From the NCBI GenBank assembly GCA_009908745.1, contig JAAAOU010000420.1, positions 1 through 38,249 of the forward strand: a stretch of DNA of 38,249 nt. Direction: 5' to 3'. A program made the position numbers and the translations under genes. Below are positions 25,923 through 34,760 of the stretch, piece by piece (the stretch's first letter is position 1; each line of letters begins with the position of its first letter). Under the pieces are notes generated by a model. The model was not told where the DNA came from. It ran no database searches and saw only the letters and a program-made list of their open reading frames with translations. This stretch comes from Bacteroidota bacterium (GTDB lineage: Bacteria > Bacteroidota > Bacteroidia > Chitinophagales > Saprospiraceae).

Positions 25923-27011
25923 CTAAATTGCAAATTCTATTTTTAACCCTTGGGGCTTATTGTCGCTGATGCGCAGCTCGCTACCGTATTGCTTCTCTAG
26001 GCGCAAACGGGTATTCTTCAAGCCTACGCCGCCGTTGCGAAACAAGTGCCCCTTATCGGCTAGGCCTTCTCCGGTGTCCGAGACTTCAAAGGCCAATTGG
26101 CTGCCTTTCTGGCGTACGCGGATCAGCACCTGACCGCCCTGAATGAGGTTAGAAATGCCATGCTTGATCGAGTTTTCCACCAGGGGTTGCAAGATCATAG
26201 GCGGGACCATGCGTTCGCGCAGGGCATCCGGCACGTCAATGACTACCTGCAGGCGGTCTTCAAAGCGGGCTTTCTCCAGCGCTAGGTATTTTTCCACAAA
26301 TTGTAGTTCCTCGTCCAGGGTTACTTTGTTGGACTTTGAGGCTTTTAGCTGATAGCGGAACAGGTCGGACAGCTGGGCGATCATCTCGCGCGTCTGCTCT
26401 TGCTCCGGTGGTACCGAAGCGCTGATCGCATTGAAAGTGTTATACAGAAAATGAGGGTTAAGCTGGGCTTTGAGGGCTGCGAGTTCGCTTTTCAGGGCAG
26501 CTTCGCTCAGAGCAGCTTTGAGCTTGAGGTTACGCTCGTTGCTGCGATAGTACTCGTAAGCGTGCAGCATACCAAACTGTATAAAGTAGAAAAGCGCCGG
26601 GATATACACGTCCCACACTTGCCCCCAACCGCCCAAGTGGTTGAAGCCAAAATAATCGCATAAGTAATGGTAGCCTTTCCAGCCCCCGACCAATACTAGC
26701 AGGGGCAAGCCGATGATATGCAGCAGCAAACGGTATTGAAGCTTACAGTGCCGCAACCTCCGGAAGATCAGCCACCATATAGGCACTGATGTGGCAAACA
26801 TGCAGAAGTACTGAAGGCCGGCGTTATCCATGAACTCCTGCAAGCTGAAGAATAGATCATCCTCATCCCGGAAATCTGTAACGTTTAGCCAGAGGGTCAG
26901 GTGGTAGCTTAGGGCAAAAAACAGATACAATCCCGCTATTGCCGCTAATTCATACAAGCGGATGCCGCCAACTTGCCGGTGCCAAATGCTTTCTTTATTC
27001 ATGTCACTCAT
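25923..27011 (-). CDS. LytS/YehU-type sensor histidine kinase
   Basis: LKAQLNPHFLYNTFNAISA; VPPMILQPLVENSIKHGI; GVGLKNTRLRLEKQYG. Confidence 0.95.
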   Translation of the reverse strand: MSDMNKESIWHRQVGGIRLYELAAIAGLYLFFALSYHLTLWLNVTDFRDEDDLFFSLQEFMDNAGLQYFCMFATSVPIWWLIFRRLRHCKLQYRLLLHIIGLPLLVLVGGWKGYHYLCDYFGFNHLGGWGQVWDVYIPALFYFIQFGMLHAYEYYRSNERNLKLKAALSEAALKSELAALKAQLNPHFLYNTFNAISASVPPEQEQTREMIAQLSDLFRYQLKASKSNKVTLDEELQFVEKYLALEKARFEDRLQVVIDVPDALRERMVPPMILQPLVENSIKHGISNLIQGGQVLIRVRQKGSQLAFEVSDTGEGLADKGHLFRNGGVGLKNTRLRLEKQYGSELRISDNKPQGLKIEFAI

Positions 27012-27039
27012 TTTTCCTCCACACGGGTGGCTGTCCACT

Positions 27040-27726
27040 TTACTCAGCGGTAGCTTCTTTCTCCTCAGTGAATACCCACCAAGTTTTTCCGGTCTTGGGG
27101 TTGAAGCTGATCTTTGCCGTGCCCCTGTCAGAATGCACAATGTACTTGCCCTCGACGATGAGTGGCTTGCCGTTCAAACTGGCGGTCGCCTCTCCGTCTT
27201 GGTAGTGAAACTCGAGGCCGTTTTTGAAGTAGAGCTTCAAATTATACTGCCCCGGGCGCTCCTCAGAGGCTAGCACTATTTTCTTTTGCAGTTCGGCAGA
27301 CTTCTTATATGCTGTCTCGACGCCGTATGGCCGGCTCACGTACTTTTCATCGTGCCCCCGGTTGATTACAATTACGCTCTCGGTCCAGTTCTTGGCATAA
27401 CCTTGCCGCTTAGCATCGCGGTTGGTTTCAAATACACGCAGGCGTTTATTGGTCAGGGAGTAATCATCCGCTTTACCCTGGCGGTAACTCGGGTAAACCA
27501 ATAGGGTGATTTGCTTTTCTTCGTAGGTAAAAGCAGCTCCTTCTTTTTCTACCGGAGGAATAGCTTTGCCTTCTTCGTCCATGACCTCATAGGTCGTGCC
27601 TTCCGGGTAGACGATCACTTTTTCTTCATCGGTTTCCAAATTGTTGATGACGAAAGTAACGCTGTTGCCTGCGAGCGATAAAATTGGCATACACAACAGG
27701 AGGAGAATAGGCATCAAATTTTTCAT
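27040..27726 (-). CDS. hypothetical secreted protein
   Basis: Signal peptide MKNLMPILLLLCMPILSLAG; 3' of it lies the kinase gene. Confidence 0.75.
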   Translation of the reverse strand: MKNLMPILLLLCMPILSLAGNSVTFVINNLETDEEKVIVYPEGTTYEVMDEEGKAIPPVEKEGAAFTYEEKQITLLVYPSYRQGKADDYSLTNKRLRVFETNRDAKRQGYAKNWTESVIVINRGHDEKYVSRPYGVETAYKKSAELQKKIVLASEERPGQYNLKLYFKNGLEFHYQDGEATASLNGKPLIVEGKYIVHSDRGTAKISFNPKTGKTWWVFTEEKEATAE

Positions 27727-27894
27727 AGGTGATTCTTGTAATTTAAAAGCAGTCGGGTGATTGGTTACAGTCACAAATATGGAGCAAAAACCGGGTGTTG
27801 TCCACCACTTACCGACGAGTGGCCATATAGGCCGATGAATGTATATCGGGCCCGATTCAAATGGTAGCCGCTGTAAATTCGAAAATCCCCCTTG

Positions 27895-28536
27895 TTATCG
27901 CCTTCTTGCCACGAGCAACCCATCCCTGATGGGCAACAGCAGGCTCTCTACCCGCTCGTCCTCCCGCAGCATCAGGTTGAAGGCATGGAGCTGTTTGGTA
28001 TCCTCATCGGTTTCCCGCTTATCAGTAGCTACCTTCCCGCTCCACAAGACATTATCGGCTATGATCAAACCGCCGGGAGCCATTTTGTCAATGACCAAAC
28101 CGTAATAATCGCGGTAGTACTGCTTGCCAGCGTCTATGAAAACCAGGTCGAACGGGCCGGGCAACGTAGGCACGACCTCCAGCGCATCTCCAATGTGTAG
28201 CTGTACCTGCTCGTCGAGCCCTGCCTTCTCCAGGTATTTGCGTATCAGGTACTCCAGCTCGGGGTTGGCCTCTATGGTGTGAAGGATGCCGCCCGGGGTA
28301 AGCCCCCGTGCCAAGCAGATCGCCGCGTACCCTGTGAAGGTGCCAATCTCCAGTGCTTTTTGAGGTTGTTTCAGCTGGCTCAGCATACGGAGCAGTTGCC
28401 CCTGCAGCGGGCCGGAAAGCATCTGCGGGGCAAGCGTTTTCAGGTGGGTTTCCCGCTCGAGTTCATACAATACCCTCTCCGGGGTGTCAGAGTACTGCTC
28501 GCAATAATCAAAAATGGCTTGGTCCAGACGCTGCAT
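27895..28536 (-). CDS. class I SAM-dependent O-methyltransferase
   Basis: ALEIGTFTGYAAICLARGLTPGGILHTIEANPE; DLVFIDAGKQYYRDYY; IIADNVLWSGKV. Confidence 0.95.
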   Translation of the reverse strand: MQRLDQAIFDYCEQYSDTPERVLYELERETHLKTLAPQMLSGPLQGQLLRMLSQLKQPQKALEIGTFTGYAAICLARGLTPGGILHTIEANPELEYLIRKYLEKAGLDEQVQLHIGDALEVVPTLPGPFDLVFIDAGKQYYRDYYGLVIDKMAPGGLIIADNVLWSGKVATDKRETDEDTKQLHAFNLMLREDERVESLLLPIRDGLLVARRR

Positions 28537-28547
28537 ACGATAAGGGC

Positions 28548-29090
28548 TTATTCCTCCTCCTGCAAATGGTGCTGATAACGCGCTACTTGCCGGGCGAAGT
28601 CGAGGAAGTACTTGTGGGCGGGCGTAAAACGGAAGGTTTGCTCATCGAGTTTCTCTATGATGCGCCGGCGGTGGAGCCGGTTGTAGAAATTGCGGCGGGA
28701 AGGCGCATCTTGCAAATTGGAAGTCGCTTCGAGTACCTCCCGGAAAGAAGACAGCTCAAAGAACTGCTCTACCTGTTCGAACTCCAAGGTGTGAAAAGAC
28801 AGCTGCTCGAGCAGATTATACCCCTCGCGGTCCAACTCGTAACACAGCACCCCGATAAAAATGCAAATATCCCGAGACAACGCGTCTGTGTCCCGGCCAC
28901 TCTGCAAAAAAGCGTACTCGCTGTGGTACTGTAGCTCCAACCCAAAGGAAGAACGGAAAAAATCCCGGTAGAAATCAACCTGCTGCTTGAGGGTCATGAA
29001 AGCGGCGTCACCTTCCAGCAGAAAACGGCCGTCAACCAGTAGGGCTTCCACGACATCGCGGTGTTGTTCGGGGTAAGTGACGGGCTCCAT
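28548..29090 (-). CDS. winged-helix protein, possibly MksE/MukE-like
   Basis: VVEALLVDGRFL...FYRDFFRSSFGLELQYHSEYAFL...RRIIEKLDEQTFRFTPAHKYFLDFA. Confidence 0.4.
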   Translation of the reverse strand: MEPVTYPEQHRDVVEALLVDGRFLLEGDAAFMTLKQQVDFYRDFFRSSFGLELQYHSEYAFLQSGRDTDALSRDICIFIGVLCYELDREGYNLLEQLSFHTLEFEQVEQFFELSSFREVLEATSNLQDAPSRRNFYNRLHRRRIIEKLDEQTFRFTPAHKYFLDFARQVARYQHHLQEEE

Positions 29091-29113
29091 ATCAAAGGGG
29101 CTTGTGATAGACG

Positions 29114-29151
29114 AAGAACCCCGCCGTATCAGCCGCGGCAGGGTTCTTTTC
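29114..29151. terminator. Hairpin terminator between the OmpH-like gene and the 28548 gene
   Basis: AAGAACCCCGCCG...CGGCAGGGTTCTTTT. Confidence 0.75.
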
Positions 29152-29167
29152 TTCTCTTGGCAGGGGT

Positions 29168-29671
29168 TTACAACTTGGCTTTCACCAATTCCATGACATC
29201 GTCACTTTCTTCGGCGAAGAGGATAGCGTTGAAGACGCTCGTGTCAAAAATCATGACATAGCCGTTTTCCTCAGCCACATCGTCGATGGCGGCTTCCACT
29301 TTTGCGATGATCGGCTCGAGCAGTTCTTTGCGCCGTTGCTGCACTTTTTTGGAGACATCCTGCTCGTATTCCAATATTTTGGCGCGTTCCTCTTCCAGTG
29401 CTTGCTGCTGCTCTTGCTGCTTGACGGGCGGCAGCTCGCCAGCTTGCGCTTTTTTGGCGAAAGCCTGAGCTTTCTGTTGCCACTCTTTTGCCATTTCTTC
29501 TCCCTTTGCCACCAGTTGATCCTGATAGTCCGCCAGCGTGGAGTCCGCTGCCTGTGTCTCTTCCAGGGAAGAAAGGAGGTTGCCGAAGTTGAGGTGGCCG
29601 TATTTCTGGGCAGAAACCATGCCCGTTCCAAGAAGTACAAATGCAGATAACAAAAGAAACTGCTTCATCAT
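29168..29671 (-). CDS. OmpH/Skp family outer-membrane chaperone-like protein
   Basis: Signal peptide; KYGHLNFGNLLSSL...; coiled coil; ENGYVMIFDTSVFNAILFAEESDDVMELV. Confidence 0.92.
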   Translation of the reverse strand: MMKQFLLLSAFVLLGTGMVSAQKYGHLNFGNLLSSLEETQAADSTLADYQDQLVAKGEEMAKEWQQKAQAFAKKAQAGELPPVKQQEQQQALEEERAKILEYEQDVSKKVQQRRKELLEPIIAKVEAAIDDVAEENGYVMIFDTSVFNAILFAEESDDVMELVKAKL

Positions 29672-29812
29672 AGTATTTTTTTGCTGTCCCGCAAAAGTAG
29701 CCTTTGTCTGGCCGTTGTGCCAATTAAATTGTGCTAAATTATAGTTAGCATCGGGTTAAAGGGGCGCAAAAGCGTGCAAGCCGAGGCGGGGCAATACAAA
29801 TGTTTGCAAAAA

Positions 29813-29843
29813 TTTGTTTTTAAAACAAAAGGTTTTATTTTTG
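29813..29843 (+). promoter_or_regulatory. Canonical Bacteroidota promoter TTTG-N19-TATTTTTG
   Basis: Exact match to TTTG-N19-TAnnTTTG. Confidence 0.75.
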
Positions 29844-29881
29844 TGTCCATCTTGTTTATTGCAACACAAAATGTGCGGAAC

Positions 29882-30739
29882 ATGGACTTGAAACCGACCC
29901 TTCCCCTCCGTCAGCACGCCAAGCAGGCGGGCACACGGATCAGCAACGGCCTGCAGCAGCACTGGCTGAAAATGGCGCTTTTAGGCGCAGCGGCCTATAT
30001 GGCGTATCATAAAGATATGGACATCGACTTGCAGCTTAGCCAAGCGCCGGCAGCTGTGGTCCGTTCTGCGAAGGCGGCCACCACAGCAGCAGCGGCCCAA
30101 TCTGCAGCAAGCTACTCCGCAGTAGCCAAGCCCATCAATACTTCCCTGAAGGCAAAGCCCAAAGCAAAGGCCAGCCAAGAACAGCGGCACAAGCGCCTTA
30201 ACGTGAGCAACTTAGCCAACACCTACTCCAACCTGACCGCCGATGACAAAGGCGAGCCGTCAGCGGAAAGCAAAGCCGCCCGCATCAGCAAAAAGGCCAA
30301 GCAAAAAGCTTACGTCAAACGCTTCGCCAAAGTCGCGCAAATGGAGATGGAAAAGTACGGTATCCCGGCTAGTATCACCCTGGCGCAAGGCCTGCTGGAA
30401 AGCAACGTGGGGGAAAGCAAGCTGGCCACCCGCAACAACAACCATTTCGGCATGAAATGTTTTTCCCGCCGCTGCCGCCAAGGCCACTGCAGCAACTTTA
30501 CCGACGATAGCCACAAGGACTTTTTCCGCATTTACAAAAGTGCTTGGGAAAGCTACCGTGCCCACAGCTTGCTGCTTAAGCGCAGCGAGCGCTACCAGCC
30601 GCTGTTCGAGCTGCGGAGTACGGACTACCGGAGCTGGGCACGTGGCCTCAAAAAAGCCGGCTACGCGACAGACCCCGATTATGCGGAGAAACTGGTCAAC
30701 CTTATCGAAGGCTTGGGCTTGGACCGGTTTGACCGTTAA
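29882..30739 (+). CDS. glucosaminidase (FlgJ-like muramidase) domain protein
   Basis: YGIPASITLAQGLLESNVGESKLATRNNNHFGMKC...YKSAWESYRAHSLLL. Confidence 0.93.
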   Translation: MDLKPTLPLRQHAKQAGTRISNGLQQHWLKMALLGAAAYMAYHKDMDIDLQLSQAPAAVVRSAKAATTAAAAQSAASYSAVAKPINTSLKAKPKAKASQEQRHKRLNVSNLANTYSNLTADDKGEPSAESKAARISKKAKQKAYVKRFAKVAQMEMEKYGIPASITLAQGLLESNVGESKLATRNNNHFGMKCFSRRCRQGHCSNFTDDSHKDFFRIYKSAWESYRAHSLLLKRSERYQPLFELRSTDYRSWARGLKKAGYATDPDYAEKLVNLIEGLGLDRFDR

Positions 30740-30942
30740 TCTTGTGATTTTTTCACACGCTTTTGACTGGCAGGGGTTGTGTGAAGGCCAGATTGTCAAG
30801 TCTTCACCGATAACGTATAATGCCAGCTTCAGGGCCCAAGTATGGGAAAGCTGCGAGCAGTACACCCACTCCTCCATCGTTGCCTACTCTGATATTCAGC
30901 GTATGCTGATGTCGTAGTAGTTTTACGGCCGGCTATTTGGGT

Positions 30943-33771
30943 TCACCGCTTCACCCACCACCCCAATAGGATGAGGGCGCCTATGATGCCGAGTATCCAC
31001 TTGATGGGGATGTTGCTGCTTGCCCTGCCAGCAAAAGACGGTGCGCCGAAAATTTGCATCTGCCAAATGATAGAAGAATTGTTCGTAGCGGCTGCTTGCT
31101 GGCGCAGGGCCAAAAGGCTCTTGGCCATATTCCCCGTTTGCTCGCAGGCAGCCAAGGGTGATTTTATCGCATCCGCCTGTACGCAAATATCAGGGTAGAG
31201 GACAATTTGACGGGTATTGCTGTTGAGCCAGCTAGACAGGGCATATAGCGAGGCGGCCGGCCTTTCCGAATGGGGAACCGGTTCTGCGAGTAGCAGTTGG
31301 TTGACGGAGCTGTTTTGCTTGGGCAAAGCCGCTACCAGGCTATCGACCCGCCACTCCGGCAAAGCCAGTACGCTTAGCGCTTGATAGGGCTTGCTTATCC
31401 ACTGCTGCAAGGTCAGCAACTGACCACCTCCTTCCTGTATCCAAGACAGTATACTTGGCTGGCAGGAAGAACCGGGCCGTCCTTTTGTGGGCAACGCAAT
31501 AGCCCCACTACCAACGTGTAAAGCTTCTGGTAGCAGCCCCACCCGCGCGCCTTCAAAAGCAGCCGTTTCTTGCTGCGCCCACTGAGCCAGCATGGCGCTG
31601 CTGCTAACATGGCTGTACATCTCATAGCGCTGGCCTAGCAACTGCCCCCTCCAAGGAAGTGCCGCGTAGGGTAAAGCCAGCAATTGGGTGGCAGGGAAAA
31701 TCAATAACTTTTGCCATCGTTCCTGCTTAAGCAGAGATGGCAGCAGTAGTGCACTAACCGGAGCACCTTGTTGCCGGTAACCATCTACCGTACTTTGGCG
31801 CACGAAGCTTGCCAATAGCTTTCGGTTGGCGCTGTTCCAAGCTTTGCGAAGCAACACGCTGCCTTCGGGCGTAAGGTGCAACACGTACAAAGACGCTTTT
31901 CCTACGTAATAATTCAAGGCTTGCGCGGATTGCTCTTCTAGGGTGGATTGAAAATCGACTATTGAGGGCACCGCTTCAAAGATTGACGGTGCGTTTTCCC
32001 GCCACGCGTTCAGTTGTTCGTCGTATAATGCCGTTGCCCCTTCTAGGCTAAAGTACCGCAGCTGCTGAGCAAGGCGGCTTGGCTGCCAGTAAGAACGCTC
32101 CAAGTACAACGTCAATTGCTTGGCCTGCTCCATGTACCGAAAAGCAGCCGCTAACAACGCCTTTTCTTGCCGCTGCTGATACAGCAGGAAGCAGTGCTCT
32201 AATGCATGCCCGTATATTGTAATGTGGTTTTCTTCCAGCCAGCGCTGCTCGCGCGGAGAAAGGGGGCGATGCTTCAGCAAAGCTGACAGTGAGCGCTGAT
32301 ACGCTGCAAAGGCCGCTTCCGATTGCTGTAAATTGTGCAGCGCGTTGCGGTCTTGCTCCGCGAGTATCACATGCAGCATTCCCGAAACAGCATACAATTG
32401 GAGGCGCGCAAAATGGTCGTTATTGTCGACCAAAGACAAACCAGCCGTAATGTGCTGCATGCTCTCCTCGTAGGCTTCCTGCGCCAGGGCGGCTTCGGCG
32501 GCCAGCGCATGGGCGCGGCTGGCCAAATGAGGCGGTGCAGCTTGCCATTCGGCATCGTCCAGCATGGTACGTGCTTCTGCCAATTGCCGGCGCTGAAAGT
32601 AGGCCGTTGCCTGTGTAAGACGCGCGGCCCAGCCCCATTCGCCTCTATCGGCTTCCAGCAATGGGCCACTCCAGCGCACCGCCTGATCATCTTGGCCGGC
32701 GGCCAAAGCCGCTTCGGCTGCTTCTAAAATGACCGGAGCAGAATTGTCTATTCCGGACGACAACAGTATATCATAGAACTCTAGCGCCGCCCCTTCCTGC
32801 CCAAGCGCGCTAGCAGTACGTGCGCATAGCCGTACTGCCTTTGCCTTTAAAGTATCCGAAGCGGGTAGCGACGACAAGGCTTGTACAGCAGCCTCGCCCT
32901 TGCCTAAAGCCTCCGAAAGCTGGCCTTGACAAGCCGCTGCGTCGGCCCAAAAAAGCTGCGTCTCGCCCACAGCCCTGCCAGCAGAAAGGCCGAGCTCCCC
33001 AATTACAGCGTCAGCCTCCTCAAAGTAGCGAGCACGCTCCTCGGGCGAAGAAAACCTCGCCAACTCTATCAGGGCAGGCACAAAATCCTCGGTGCCAGTC
33101 CCCCCCGCTTGGCGCTGAATAAAAACGGCTTTTTGGTACACCGACTTGGCTTCTGGCACTTTGCCCATCATCTTGTATAACTTTCCCATCTGCAACAAGA
33201 CCGGCACCGTCTCAGGGTGCTCTTCCCGGTAAGTAGACTGCAAGATGGAAAGGGCTTTACCCAAATGCGTTTGCGCCTGCTCCAACCGGCCTGCATCCCT
33301 GCAAGTGATGGCGATGTGAACGTAGGAGTCAGATACTGTAGGGTGGAACTGCCCGTGCATGTCCGTGCGGATATCCAGCCCCATACTATGGTACTGCATG
33401 GCGTCTTCAAAACGGCCTGCTGCAGCGTACACTTGGGCCAGTTGATGAGCGGCCTGTGCGGCTTCGTTATTGTTGCGCCCTAGCAGGTCAATACTTTGCC
33501 AAAGGGCGTCTTTCGCTGTCGCTTTAGCTTCCGCCAGATCATTAACGCTGAGGTAAGCTTGGGTGAGCTGGGTCAGGCAGGAAAAGAATGGCACCCACTC
33601 TTTTTCAGAGCGGTATAATTGAGCGGCAAGTTTCAGTTCCGAACAGGCCGCTTCGTGCTCTCCGCTTAGCAGTAGGGAGGCTGCCCGGTTTTGATGCTGG
33701 GCAGCTTGCTGCCCTGTAACCGCTGTGCTTACCCCTAGCAGTAGCAGGGCTAGTAAAGTAGTTTTTCTCAT
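30943..33771 (-). CDS. TPR-repeat protein with degenerate CHAT-like C-terminal domain and C-terminal TM helix
   Basis: Signal peptide, TPR-like helices (HHSMGLDIRTDMHGQFHPTVSDSYVHIAI style), LLIFPATQLLALPYAALPW, terminal IKWILGIIGALILLGWWVKR. Confidence 0.75.
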   Translation of the reverse strand: MRKTTLLALLLLGVSTAVTGQQAAQHQNRAASLLLSGEHEAACSELKLAAQLYRSEKEWVPFFSCLTQLTQAYLSVNDLAEAKATAKDALWQSIDLLGRNNNEAAQAAHQLAQVYAAAGRFEDAMQYHSMGLDIRTDMHGQFHPTVSDSYVHIAITCRDAGRLEQAQTHLGKALSILQSTYREEHPETVPVLLQMGKLYKMMGKVPEAKSVYQKAVFIQRQAGGTGTEDFVPALIELARFSSPEERARYFEEADAVIGELGLSAGRAVGETQLFWADAAACQGQLSEALGKGEAAVQALSSLPASDTLKAKAVRLCARTASALGQEGAALEFYDILLSSGIDNSAPVILEAAEAALAAGQDDQAVRWSGPLLEADRGEWGWAARLTQATAYFQRRQLAEARTMLDDAEWQAAPPHLASRAHALAAEAALAQEAYEESMQHITAGLSLVDNNDHFARLQLYAVSGMLHVILAEQDRNALHNLQQSEAAFAAYQRSLSALLKHRPLSPREQRWLEENHITIYGHALEHCFLLYQQRQEKALLAAAFRYMEQAKQLTLYLERSYWQPSRLAQQLRYFSLEGATALYDEQLNAWRENAPSIFEAVPSIVDFQSTLEEQSAQALNYYVGKASLYVLHLTPEGSVLLRKAWNSANRKLLASFVRQSTVDGYRQQGAPVSALLLPSLLKQERWQKLLIFPATQLLALPYAALPWRGQLLGQRYEMYSHVSSSAMLAQWAQQETAAFEGARVGLLPEALHVGSGAIALPTKGRPGSSCQPSILSWIQEGGGQLLTLQQWISKPYQALSVLALPEWRVDSLVAALPKQNSSVNQLLLAEPVPHSERPAASLYALSSWLNSNTRQIVLYPDICVQADAIKSPLAACEQTGNMAKSLLALRQQAAATNNSSIIWQMQIFGAPSFAGRASSNIPIKWILGIIGALILLGWWVKR

Positions 33772-33956
33772 AGCAAGTATATGTGCTCCGTTACGGCAGC
33801 TCGGCGAAAGCCCAAAAACCATGGACTTTGGCTACGCTGCCAATAGTTGTTTAATGTGCATACCGGTCATGGGGCCACATATGTGTTGCTCATGGGAAAT
33901 GACGGGGGGACTGCCGAATATAGCGAATTATCGTTACTTCTTAAAACCTAATCCGC

Positions 33957-34199
33957 CTATCCGCCGCTCACCGGAGGGATAATGACGACTTCGTCCGTAG
34001 GCTCTATGCTCGCATCGTCCGCAGCGTAACTGGTATTCACAGCGATAGAAAGCGACGCCAGTTTTTCAAACGCCGGGTAGCGCTCGCAAAGTTGTGCTTT
34101 GAGCTGCCCCACCGTAGCGCTCTCCGGCAACTCGATGGATAACTGGCTGCTCCCCAGTATGTCTTTGGCAATACCGAATGCTAGTATGTTGACCATCAT
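33957..34199 (-). CDS. moaD: MoaD/ThiS-family sulfur carrier (molybdopterin synthase small subunit)
   Basis: VNILAFGIAKDILGSS...AVNTSYAADDASIEPTDEVVIIPPVSGG, terminal GG. Confidence 0.9.
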   Translation of the reverse strand: MMVNILAFGIAKDILGSSQLSIELPESATVGQLKAQLCERYPAFEKLASLSIAVNTSYAADDASIEPTDEVVIIPPVSGG

Positions 34200-34518
34200 G
34201 GTGTTCTGTGTTTTAGCTACTCTGTTACTAAGGTACGACTATTTTGCGAGCATGAGCACACATTGTTATAAGCTTTCTACTTGCGGCTTAAGAAAACTTT
34301 AAGAAAAAATTAACACTTTTGAAAATCAGGGTATGCCCCTACCCGCACGACCGTAGATACGATGGCGGTATACCTTGTTTAGGGTATTATATTCTACGCT
34401 GCTCCCCCTTGCTTAGACTAGGCCTGAACAGGCACTGAACTGCCAAATATTTTTCATTAACAGTTGGGGCACAGCCGGCCCTCTACACGCCCTTTAGGAG
34501 CACAGCAAAGCATAAATC

Positions 34519-34550
34519 TTTGATTTTTATGGGGAAAGGGTATAGCTTTG
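34519..34550 (+). promoter_or_regulatory. Promoter-like TTTG-N20-TAGCTTTG upstream of the first lytic transglycosylase
   Basis: Matches the Bacteroidota consensus; overlaps a 9-bp inverted repeat CAGCAAAGC/GCTTTGCTG. Confidence 0.6.
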
Positions 34551-34760
34551 CTGACGAATTGAAACAGAGCATCAACCCTCTGCGTAAATTCACATGTACG
34601 AAACAAAGAGAGTAAAAACTATTGCAGGCCTCTACCCGCTAAATGCTTGGTAGACAAAGCGGGCAGCTAGCCGAACACTAGCCAGCCAGCTTTAGGCAGC
34701 GACAACCACGACCTCAGTGCAAAGGTTGCGCCGCCCGGCTTCATGCAAAACCAATGTACG

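Noticed and set aside
29860-29880. TTGCAACACAAAATGTGC as a third copy of the TGCAAC-N3-GTTGCA operator
   Set aside because: Only one half-site matches; no matching right arm.
30740-30920. Possible extra gene in the 30540-30917 ORF (…VWESCEQYTHSSIVAYSDIQRMLMS)
   Set aside because: Most of it overlaps the glucosaminidase gene in another frame; the unique tail has no recognisable family.
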